Assembly: GCF_030209175.1 (NCBI RefSeq)
Contig: NZ_JARVSM010000010.1
Span: 186,001-250,000 of the forward strand
Reading direction: 5' to 3'
Origin: Pseudomonas sp. efr-133-TYG-5
Lineage (GTDB): Bacteria; Pseudomonadota; Gammaproteobacteria; Pseudomonadales; Pseudomonadaceae
DNA length: 64,000 bases
Every line of letters starts with the position of its first letter. The stretch's first letter is position 1. The position numbers and the translations under genes were made by a program. Shown in pieces: positions 7,929 through 14,240 of the stretch. The notes under the pieces are model-generated. The model did not search any database. It saw only the letters and a list, made by a program, of their open reading frames with translations, and was not told the DNA's origin.

Positions 7929-8915
7929 TCACTCCAGGCCCGGTGCTTCACGAATAATGAAGTGATCCAGGTTGTCGATATTGGCATTGAAGACCTCGAA
8001 AGGTTTTTCGGGGTTCTTCTTGCCCGGCACCTGTTTCAACTCCGGCGTCACCCCATAAAAGAAACAGAACAACGCCTTATCGCTATCAACGGCGTGTTTG
8101 ATCTCTTGCAGAAACGCTTTGCGCTTGCGGTAGTTGTCGATCAGCTTTTTATTGAGATAAACGCTGACCGGATAAGGCTTCTTCTTGCTGTCTTCGGGCT
8201 TCTTGAACCAGACCTTGTCCTCGAAATCGATGCGGAAACTGGCGCTGTGGAAGTCCTCGATCTTCTTGATCCGCCCCCAGTAAATCAGCCCCTTGTTGTC
8301 CGTCAGATACTCGATCTTCTTGAAGAACGACCCATAAGGCGCCGTGTGCTCGCCAATCTTCAACGGCATGCGTTTGAGCAACTCCTTGTCGGCGAAGTTC
8401 GACACAAAACACTCCACCGGATGGGCGAACACACTGGTCTTGTCCGGCGCCGTGTCTCGACTGGGCGACTCTTTGCCACCGTCCGCCGTCACCCGCACCG
8501 GATCATCCCGCAACACATCCACAGCCTCTACGGGCGCAATAGGCTTGCGCACATACTCACGCCGCGTCAGTAACAATTCCGAAGGGAAATGTTCTTCGCG
8601 CCCGTCGTCCGTTTCGCCATCCACCGTCTCAACCCCAGACCCCGACGCCTTCACACCCACATACGGACACCCGGCCACATGTTGCGTCGTGGGCAGATTC
8701 TTGAAGTGCGGCGTGCGCACGTAATTCACGTTCTTGGCGTTGAATGTGCCCAACTCATTCGACGCATCAAACGCCGAACGACAGGCATCGTTGGGACACT
8801 GGAAATGCTCTTTGGCCGAATCGAACGCCACCGTCTCATCGAAATTGAGATCGCGAACGTCATAGATCGACAACTTGTCGTCGAGGCTGAGGCAGTAGGC
8901 GAGATCGAATTTCAT
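7929..8915 (-). CDS. Hypothetical protein with CoiA-like zinc motif
   Basis: A 328-residue protein I do not recognise by name. Residues ~37-90 contain FQCPNDAC, then RTPHFKNL, then HVAGCPY. This C-x4-C ... PHF ... H-x3-C layout resembles the N-terminal zinc module of CoiA-like proteins (C-x-x-C, RxPHFAH, CP). The middle is charged and low in structure; the C-terminal ~150 residues are lysine-rich (FKKIEYLTDNKGLIYWGRI, VWFKKPEDSKKK). No nuclease motif is evident. I chose MKFDLAYC as the start; an earlier ATG (8996) would add a proline-rich stretch overlapping the next gene. Last gene of a minus-strand set with a membrane protein and an HNH nuclease. Confidence 0.55.
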   Translation of the reverse strand: MKFDLAYCLSLDDKLSIYDVRDLNFDETVAFDSAKEHFQCPNDACRSAFDASNELGTFNAKNVNYVRTPHFKNLPTTQHVAGCPYVGVKASGSGVETVDGETDDGREEHFPSELLLTRREYVRKPIAPVEAVDVLRDDPVRVTADGGKESPSRDTAPDKTSVFAHPVECFVSNFADKELLKRMPLKIGEHTAPYGSFFKKIEYLTDNKGLIYWGRIKKIEDFHSASFRIDFEDKVWFKKPEDSKKKPYPVSVYLNKKLIDNYRKRKAFLQEIKHAVDSDKALFCFFYGVTPELKQVPGKKNPEKPFEVFNANIDNLDHFIIREAPGLE

Positions 8916-8973
8916 GGTGGGGCTCGGGTCCTTGAGTGGGGGAGGGGGTATTAATAGCGGGAGGCGGGGCGGG

Positions 8974-9306
8974 TTACCAGTAGTGGATCTCGCCACCCAG
9001 CATTAACAGAACAGCCATAAAACCGAGATTGCCAAAAAGGAAGGGCAGAATCGTAATGACGATTTGAATCACAACCGCAATTTTAAAGCCGACGGACAGG
9101 CCGTAACGTTTCCAATAAATGACATGCAGCACCATCGTCAAAGCGTTGGACACCCAGACGGCACCGATGGCCATGATTTCGTTTTTTTGGGCGATGCGCA
9201 GGGCCATCATTAGTAGGCCGAAAAATACGATGAGGAATGAGACGATCAAGAGTCGCGATGGATCTGACTTGATTGAGTTGGCTGGTGGCATTTGATGTTC
9301 ATCCAT
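8974..9306 (-). CDS. Small membrane protein, four hydrophobic segments
   Basis: A 110-residue protein with a short polar N-terminus and four hydrophobic stretches (LLIVSFLIVFFGLLMMALRI, IMAIGAVWVSNALTMVLHVI, GFKIAVVIQIVITILPFLF, LGFMAVLLMLGG). No family recognised. It lies between the HNH endonuclease and the CoiA-like gene on the same strand (58 bases to the latter), so linked expression is possible. AT-richer than its neighbours, consistent with acquired DNA. Confidence 0.6.
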   Translation of the reverse strand: MDEHQMPPANSIKSDPSRLLIVSFLIVFFGLLMMALRIAQKNEIMAIGAVWVSNALTMVLHVIYWKRYGLSVGFKIAVVIQIVITILPFLFGNLGFMAVLLMLGGEIHYW

Positions 9307-9362
9307 GTGTGTGCTCGAGAGTGCTCTCGTTCACGGTAAGCGTTGTTCAGCAGCACGCAAAA

Positions 9363-9412
9363 TTGTGGCGAGGGCGCTTGCTCCCGCTGGGCTGCGGAAC
9401 TGCCCCAAAACC
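9363..9412. repeat. REP-like repeat (GGCGAGGG..GCTCCCGCT type)
   Basis: The stretch TGGCGAGGGCGCTTGCTCCCGCTGGGCTGCGG-like is of the class repeated many times in P. fluorescens-group genomes between genes. It forms a short hairpin from GAGGGCGC/GCTCCC. Only one copy of this class is in the window. Confidence 0.6.
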
Positions 9413-9442
9413 AACAAATGCGGTGAACGAGGTAGGCCGCAA

Positions 9443-10156
9443 TTATTCCTTTTCTAGTCTTCCAACGTTGTCATAAAGCCAAGCAGTGAAATCCTCTCTG
9501 TCATCCGAATGGTGGCAACGCTGGTGACAGTTGGGACACAACGCCACAACATTCGAAGGAAGGTCCGAGCCCTCTTGCGACATATGTTTAACGTGATGCG
9601 CTTCCAGAAACGGTTTCCCATTCTTTTTAAATGGTGCTGGTTCGCCACAGCCTTCGCACTTCCCATTGGCCTGCTGACGAACCCAGCCCCTCAATTCAGG
9701 ATCGCGAAAGTAAGTCTTTCTGGTGGACTCGGTCCAAACAGGATTCTTTATCCCTTTTGGGATGTATAGGAATGGTTGGCGCTCAAATTTGGCCGCCCGC
9801 TGCTCTAGCTTTTCTTCGTCCGCCGTCGGATCAGAGTCCTCAGGAGTAGCAACTTTGGAAGCATCGAGCGCTGTACGAATGCTCCGCGCAACATTAGCGC
9901 CGACATTCTTGGCAGGTTTGTAACCCTTAATAGGTTCACGGCCCAACTCGACCATGACTGAAGAAATGTTCTGCATCCGAAATTCGATAGAGCTCTTGGT
10001 TCGGTCAGCCAGTACGCCCTCGCGAAGTACGCGGTTCTCGTGGGCCTTGTTGTATGCCTGTTCTTTCTGTTCACACGACCACATCCGGAGATAGGCATCG
10101 ACCGCCGCCTGAATCTCTACGTCACTCCAGTCGCTGTTACTTTTTTCCATAACCAT
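9443..10156 (-). CDS. HNH endonuclease
   Basis: A 237-residue predicted nuclease. The C-terminal ~75 residues are an HNH domain: CEGCGEPAPF supplies one zinc knuckle, EAHHVKHMSQ is the catalytic His-His strand, LPSNVVALCPNCHQRCHH holds the Asn and second CxxC. The N-terminal ~110 residues (SSIEFRMQNISSVMVELG) form a helical head resembling those of McrA-type modification-dependent nucleases, so a restriction or defence role is plausible but not shown. No ribosome site precedes either of two near ATGs (10156, 10150). A perfect inverted repeat lies just upstream. Confidence 0.75.
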   Translation of the reverse strand: MVMEKSNSDWSDVEIQAAVDAYLRMWSCEQKEQAYNKAHENRVLREGVLADRTKSSIEFRMQNISSVMVELGREPIKGYKPAKNVGANVARSIRTALDASKVATPEDSDPTADEEKLEQRAAKFERQPFLYIPKGIKNPVWTESTRKTYFRDPELRGWVRQQANGKCEGCGEPAPFKKNGKPFLEAHHVKHMSQEGSDLPSNVVALCPNCHQRCHHSDDREDFTAWLYDNVGRLEKE

Positions 10157-10163
10157 ACAGTCG

Positions 10164-10184
10164 CCGAGGGTTGAAAACCCTCGG
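10164..10184. promoter_or_regulatory. Perfect 9-bp inverted repeat before HNH gene
   Basis: CCGAGGGTT-GAA-AACCCTCGG lies 8 bases from the start of the HNH gene. There is no T-run, so it is not a standard terminator. It could be an operator or a leader hairpin that limits translation of the nuclease. Confidence 0.5.
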
Positions 10185-10223
10185 ACGATACTGAGTGGCC
10201 ATTACTGCTGTCCACGAAAATTC

Positions 10224-10779
10224 CTACAAAAAATAGCGACGGATCCTGCATTTGATCCTGCAAGCGAATCGCTTACCCCATTGAGTACTTCGAAGACTGA
10301 AACGCGTGGGCGAGCCTCCGCCAGCAAGGCTTCGTCGCGTTAGTTTTTCGCGGTATAACAGATAAAGCATGTCCCGCAGCCGATTCCAACCTTCGTTCTG
10401 CCAATGCAACAAGCTCAGATACATCTCCGGCCAATCCAACAAACTCAACATTGGCCGACCTGGATGTCCCAGGCGTTCGGCGTCGCGCAGGGCCGGTACC
10501 ACGCTTACGCAACAATCGATTGCCCGAAACGTAGTGATACACCAATAACGCGCCCACACTGGATTCGCTGAGCAACAGTTGCTTTTCGGGTTGCCGGAAA
10601 TACTCAATCCACAAAACGCGACGCTGATCCTTATCCAGTTTATTGACCATGCGTTCGTTTAGATGGAAACCCATCAAACGGCCGATATCGCGTGCGCAGA
10701 ACCAGGGTTGGTTTTCGAGTAGAAGGGCATGAAGAGCGAGGTTTTGGCGAGAGTAGACACTTACAGAAAGAGGATCGGG
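10224..10779 (-). pseudogene. Frameshifted BRO-N (antirepressor-like) remnant
   Basis: The minus strand reads ENQPWFCARDIGRLMGFHL... KQLLLSESSVGALLVYHY in one frame, then VVPALRDAERLGHPG and WPEMYLSLLHWQNEGW in another; together these match the phage BRO-N family seen as ~200-residue proteins in Pseudomonas. The break is near 10497-10510, where the expected WLT-like linker is missing. The upstream end has a stop (TAG at 10780-10782) and no start codon. It is a decayed gene, probably a trace of phage or mobile DNA. Confidence 0.7.
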
Positions 10780-10915
10780 CTACGTGGGGCGTTTCTTGGG
10801 CACGTGCAATTCCGCTTAGAGGTGCTTGTGGTGGGTATCAATGCGGAAGCGGCTGTAACTGCTGTAGGAGGTTTAGAACCGTAATGTAGGGAAGGGATCA
10901 TCATCTGTCATGGAA

Positions 10916-10943
10916 TTAAAAGGCCCTGATCGAATCAGGGCTT
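10916..10943 (-). terminator. Terminator of the WYL-like gene
   Basis: GCCCTGAT-CGA-ATCAGGGC followed on the minus strand by a TTTT tract, about 25 bases after the stop of the WYL-like gene. Confidence 0.65.
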
Positions 10944-10965
10944 GTTGCTCTTTTCGATTGCGAGT

Positions 10966-11256
10966 TTATAGCTCCGCAAAAATCACCATCATGCGACTAT
11001 CTCCGGGGCGATAACCCGGCCGGGGATCATGAAAAATAGCTCCCGAAGTTTTCAAGTCACATATTTTATTTAGCTCACAAAAATCCCATTCATGACCTGG
11101 AGTTACATGCCCTCCATGTGTCTGAAAGCAGCAAAGCATTTCTTTTCCATTGCGAGTAATTCCCACGGCATGCGGTTCTACTACTCTCGCAATTCCGCTG
11201 TATGTGAACGTCAAAACCTGATGATTACTGATAGCGTCAATAATTGTTTGCTTCAT
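10966..11256 (-). CDS. Stand-alone WYL-domain-like protein
   Basis: A 96-residue protein built almost only of a WYL-like sensor fold: LTFTYSGIARVVEPHAVGI at residues ~15-33, GKEMLCCFQTHGG, and a C-terminal strand with RPGYRPGDSRMMVIF. It has no helix-turn-helix, so it may act as a ligand-binding partner rather than a repressor by itself. No ribosome site is visible; a TATAAT lies only ~19 bases upstream, so the mRNA could be nearly leaderless. A 9-bp palindrome abuts that -10. It ends at a good terminator. Neighbouring the HNH/BRO-N patch, it fits an accessory region. Confidence 0.6.
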   Translation of the reverse strand: MKQTIIDAISNHQVLTFTYSGIARVVEPHAVGITRNGKEMLCCFQTHGGHVTPGHEWDFCELNKICDLKTSGAIFHDPRPGYRPGDSRMMVIFAEL

Positions 11257-11274
11257 GCGAATTACTCAGTAGTG

Positions 11275-11304
11275 ATTATAGAGCGGGACAGTCGCCTGTC
11301 CCGC
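11275..11304 (-). promoter_or_regulatory. -10 box with adjoining palindrome upstream of WYL-like gene
   Basis: On the minus strand TATAAT (11275-11280) is immediately preceded by the perfect inverted repeat GCGGGACAG-N4-CTGTCCCGC (11283-11304), which covers the spacer and the -35 position. No -35 match is visible. This looks like an operator, or alternatively a hairpin ending the small upstream gene without a T-run. Confidence 0.5.
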
Positions 11305-11316
11305 ACGGTTAGGCTT

Positions 11317-11436
11317 TCACAAAAAACAGAAAGGACGCCCGTCCTTGCGAAAGACGTCTTTTCCACTGCGCCAGTGCTTAAAGCTCATACAGAAAACAAC
11401 TCTGTATCCTGGCGGTGCCACCGGATACTCGTTCAT
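11317..11436 (-). CDS. 39-residue conserved-type small protein
   Basis: A short frame with a good ribosome site (GGAG, 8 bases before ATG) encodes MNEYPVAPPGYRVVFCMSF, then KHWRSGKDVFRKDGRPFCFL. Proline-rich start, PPGYR block and HWRSGK motif recall a class of tiny Pseudomonas hypothetical proteins; this is from memory, not a search. Function unknown. It is 60 bases upstream of the WYL-like gene on the same strand and its promoter region overlaps that of the candidate sRNA transcribed the other way. Confidence 0.55.
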   Translation of the reverse strand: MNEYPVAPPGYRVVFCMSFKHWRSGKDVFRKDGRPFCFL

Positions 11437-11460
11437 GACGAATTCTCCGACGTGAGGCCG

Positions 11461-11488
11461 TTGTAACCGTCCGAAAGATGTCTATAAT
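11461..11488 (+). promoter_or_regulatory. Strong sigma-70-like promoter for candidate sRNA
   Basis: TTGTAA (11461-11466), 16-base spacer, TATAAT (11483-11488). Transcription would start near 11495. No plus-strand gene follows before the terminator at 11579-11620. Confidence 0.6.
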
Positions 11489-11494
11489 CACTTC

Positions 11495-11620
11495 GCGCAT
11501 TTTCCCAATGCATCGTGATCTGAGTTCTTCCAGTCACGGCCCGCACCATCGGGCTTCTGTTCAATGGTGCGGTCAAGACCCGCAGCAATCGTTGGCGCGA
11601 TTGCTGCGGGTTTCTTGTTT
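11495..11620 (+). ncRNA. Candidate small RNA, ~125 nt
   Basis: A strong promoter on one side and a strong Rho-independent terminator on the other define a ~125-base transcript with no credible reading frame. It would hold two hairpins: CCGCACCAT (11541-11549) with ATGGTGCGG (11564-11572), and the terminator stem CCCGCAGCAATCG (11579-11591) with its perfect complement (11598-11610) followed by TTTCTTGTTT. It has no repeated GGA motifs, so it is not an RsmX/Y/Z-type sponge. I cannot match it to a named Pseudomonas sRNA. Confidence 0.55.
11579..11620 (+). terminator. Rho-independent terminator, 13-bp stem
   Basis: A perfect 13-bp GC-rich stem with a 6-base loop and a T-rich tail (TTTCTTGTTT). 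It ends the candidate sRNA. On the other strand it is not followed by T and would not serve nrdB. Confidence 0.75.
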
Positions 11621-11653
11621 CTGCGTTCTGAATAACAGTCTTTTGATATTTTT

Positions 11654-11686
11654 ATGGCCCTGCTGCAATTGGAGCAGCAGGGCCAT
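11654..11686. other. Perfect 13-bp hairpin after nrdB, no T-run
   Basis: ATGGCCCTGCTGC and its exact complement GCAGCAGGGCCAT flank a 7-base loop just past the nrdB stop codon. In the nrdB direction the hairpin is followed by A residues, so it is not a textbook terminator; it may protect the mRNA 3' end or end transcription weakly. Confidence 0.5.
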
Positions 11687-11691
11687 ATCAA

Positions 11692-12942
11692 TCAATCCCA
11701 GCTCAACGCACCACCAGTCTGATACTCGATCACACGAGTCTCAAAGAAATTCTTCTCTTTCTTCAAGTCCATGATCTCGCTCATCCAAGGGAACGGGTTG
11801 GTCGTGCCTGGGTACTCTTCCTTCAAACCGATCTGCGACAGGCGACGGTTGGCGATGAACTTCAGGTAGTCCTCCATCATCGCCGCGTTCATGCCCAGTA
11901 CGCCGCGAGGCATGGTGTCGCGGGCGTATTCGATTTCCAGTTGCGTACCCTGCAGGATCATCTGGGTCGCTTCTTCCTTCATGTCGGCGTCCCACAGGTG
12001 TGGGTTTTCGATTTTGATCTGGTTGATCACGTCGATGCCGAAGTTCAGGTGCATGGATTCGTCGCGCAGGATGTACTGGAACTGCTCGGCGACGCCGGTC
12101 ATTTTGTTGCGGCGGCCCATGGAGAGGATCTGGGTGAAGCCGCAGTAGAAGAAGATGCCTTCCAGAACGCAGTAGTAGGCGATCAGGTTGCGCAGCAGTT
12201 CTTTGTCGGTGTCCGGGGTGCCGGTTTCGAACTTCGGATCGGAGATCGAACGGGTGTATTTCAGGCCCCAGGCTGCCTTTTTGGCGACAGACGGGATCTC
12301 GTGGTACATGTTGAAGATCTCGCCTTCATCCATGGCCAGCGATTCGATGCAGTATTGGTAGGCGTGGGTGTGGATCGCCTCTTCGAACGCCTGGCGCAGG
12401 ATGTACTGGCGGCATTCCGGGTTGGTGATCAGGCGGTACACGGCCAGGACCAGGTTGTTGGCAACCAGGGAGTCGGCGGTGGAGAAGAAGCCGAGGTTGC
12501 GCATCACGATGCGGCGCTCGTCGTCGGTCAGGCCTTCCGGGTTTTTCCAGAGGGCGATGTCGGCGGTCATGTTGACTTCTTGCGGCATCCAGTGGTTTGC
12601 GCAGCCGTCCAGGTACTTCTGCCAGGCCCAGTCGTACTTGAATGGCACGAGCTGGTTGAGGTCGGCGCGGCAGTTGATCATGCGCTTTTCGTCAACGGCG
12701 ACGCGGGCGGAGGCGCCTTCGAGTTCGGCGAGGCCTTCGGCGACGTCGAGGGAATCCAGTGCAGCCTTGGCGCGGGCCACCGCAGCCGAGTCATCGGCGG
12801 TCACGGCGCGGGCTTCCAGCGCGGCGGCACCGCCGGCGCTGTCGAGGCGGTCCATGTTGGCTTCAGTGGCGTGGCCGGCGTTGGCGCCTTTCACTGCTGC
12901 TACTTCACTGTCTTCTTTGTCGAATTCGTCCCAGCTCAGCAT
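11692..12942 (-). CDS. nrdB: Class Ia ribonucleotide reductase beta subunit
   Basis: A 416-residue R2 subunit that carries the diiron-tyrosyl radical needed by NrdA to reduce ribonucleotides. Iron ligands and radical site are visible in EEAIHTHAYQY (Glu, His and the radical Tyr) and RDESMHLNFG (second Glu and His). The N-terminal ~80 residues are an alanine- and acid-rich extension (DSEVAAVKG ... EARAVTADDS) usual in pseudomonad NrdB. The C-terminal tail GGALSWD should bind NrdA. nrdA is not next to it and not elsewhere in the window. It has its own promoter and an NrdR box upstream. Confidence 0.93.
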   Translation of the reverse strand: MLSWDEFDKEDSEVAAVKGANAGHATEANMDRLDSAGGAAALEARAVTADDSAAVARAKAALDSLDVAEGLAELEGASARVAVDEKRMINCRADLNQLVPFKYDWAWQKYLDGCANHWMPQEVNMTADIALWKNPEGLTDDERRIVMRNLGFFSTADSLVANNLVLAVYRLITNPECRQYILRQAFEEAIHTHAYQYCIESLAMDEGEIFNMYHEIPSVAKKAAWGLKYTRSISDPKFETGTPDTDKELLRNLIAYYCVLEGIFFYCGFTQILSMGRRNKMTGVAEQFQYILRDESMHLNFGIDVINQIKIENPHLWDADMKEEATQMILQGTQLEIEYARDTMPRGVLGMNAAMMEDYLKFIANRRLSQIGLKEEYPGTTNPFPWMSEIMDLKKEKNFFETRVIEYQTGGALSWD

Positions 12943-13507
12943 GACGTGTCGTCTCCTGCGTGAGGGCCTGTCGCCCCGTGTGAAACCTGATGGGTTGGTG
13001 GTTCACACGGTCGTACAGACCGCGTTGGATCTTAAGGAATCGTTTTTTGCGGCAGCCAAGGCAGGCAATAAAACAGAATTTTGTACGGGTTTCCGAGAGC
13101 CTCTGACGGGCGCAGATCAGCGTTGACGCTGCTGCGGGGCTTCAGAATGGCTTTTGCTCCCTGTAAGGGAATATTGCTGACCCGATTAGGGCGGCATTAT
13201 AGGGAAAAAAACACGGGCGTGGGGGAGGGCGAAACACCGCAGGGCGTTCGATTGGCCGGGTGATTTCGATCGGAGCGAGGGTTTACAGGGCTTTCGCTGG
13301 GATTGGCCTGCGAGAATTTTTTTTCATTAATTTTTTTGCGAGGCTTCGGTTGCTCAAGAAATGAGCAAAAAACCGGGTTTTTCACTATATCTTGTGTTTT
13401 GCAACCCTTTTGAGCGACTCCAGACACAACTGAGCCCGACCGAAGCCGGGCTGGAATCGACCCTCAAATGAAGCGCTGAGCGATCCGATCCGGTGCAGTC
13501 TCAAGCA
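12943..13507 (-). promoter_or_regulatory. nrdB leader with NrdR box and -10 element
   Basis: This 565-base gap holds no gene I can support. On the minus strand a TATAAT lies at 13196-13201, implying a leader of about 250 bases. At 13382-13397 TCACTATATCTTGTGT matches the NrdR consensus (ACACWATATATWGTGT) at 14 of 16 positions. The distance from box to TATAAT (~180 bases) is long, so a second promoter near the box (TATAGT within it) is possible. The rest contains an AT-rich stretch (13310-13380). Confidence 0.6.
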
Positions 13508-13768
13508 TCAATTGGTGCAGCCGTTGCCCATGATGCTGTAGCGCAGGATATGACGCTGGCCATGGGAATCGTCGTACTCCATTTTGGCCGGTACGACTTC
13601 GCAGACATTCGGAACTTCGCTCATCGAAACAACTTTGGCGATGTCCAGGTGGGTGGAGTAAGTGTATTCCTCGATTACCGGTTGTTGCTGTGCGACATCA
13701 GTCGGGACCTCGTCTGCCATGGCGGTTGCGCACAGACTGCTGAGGGCCAGAACCAATAAAGCTTTCAT
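13508..13768 (-). CDS. DUF2790 family small secreted protein
   Basis: An 86-residue protein with a signal peptide (MKALLVLALSSLCATAMA, cleavage before DEVP) and the DUF2790 core: EYTYSTHLDIAKVVSMSE, VCEVVPAKMEYDDSHG, LRYSIMGNGC. Members are small periplasmic proteins common and multicopy in Pseudomonas; a precise role is not established. The start at MKALL follows AAGG and is preferred over an ATG 39 bases upstream. A hairpin (13801-13825) lies in its leader. Confidence 0.8.
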   Translation of the reverse strand: MKALLVLALSSLCATAMADEVPTDVAQQQPVIEEYTYSTHLDIAKVVSMSEVPNVCEVVPAKMEYDDSHGQRHILRYSIMGNGCTN

Positions 13769-13800
13769 TTCAGATTTACCTTTTTGAGGTCGAGTGGGGT

Positions 13801-13825
13801 CACGCAACCTTTATGGGGTTGCGTG
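13801..13825. promoter_or_regulatory. Inverted repeat in DUF2790 leader
   Basis: CACGCAACC and GGTTGCGTG pair perfectly around a 7-base loop, 33 bases before the DUF2790 start. The nearby sequence on the minus strand has no T-run. It may be an operator or leader hairpin. Confidence 0.4.
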
Positions 13826-14240
13826 TGTAACTTCATCGTTTGCAATTACTGCGGAGAGCTGGATTAACGGCCTTCGTGGGGGCTGTAACGTTGTTAATCG
13901 CTTTGCCTTGTCGGCGAGGTGAATTTTAAGGAGGTGGGGTAGGGGTAAACAGGTGGGGTTTTGATAAACACTTTTGGCGGTTTTGGTAACAATCGGTGGA
14001 AATCGCCTGGGCCAGGTTTGCCGGTGATGCGTTTTGCCTGGATGACCGAGTCGCCTGAATCGCTGGCAAGCCAGCTCCCACAGGGGTTGTGGGAGATTGG
14101 AGCAAGCAGCGCGCGGCTTGCGCCAGGGGTAACTGGATGTTTTGTAGGGGCTTGTTACTACCATCGTCGAATGGTTCTATGGGCCCGGCCCGGCTACAAC
14201 GGGGTCATACAAAAACAACTATTACACCGAGGTAGGAAAG
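13826..14240. other. Intergenic region before acs
   Basis: This 415-base stretch separates the divergent DUF2790 and acs genes. It holds one REP copy (14059-14096) and otherwise no gene, tRNA or clear consensus promoter that I can support. The acs promoter must lie in the last ~150 bases. Confidence 0.5.
14059..14096. repeat. REP element (CGCTGGCAAGCCAGCTCCCAC type)
   Basis: A single copy of the CGCTGGCAAGCCAGCTCCCACAG repeat class, with a short inverted GTGGGA just after. The same unit recurs at 16291-16380, 21144-21234 and 35367-35431. Confidence 0.75.

Noticed and set aside
11283..11304. Terminator for the 39-residue gene
   Set aside because: The hairpin has no T-run on the relevant strand and runs into a TATAAT box, so an operator or structural role is more likely.
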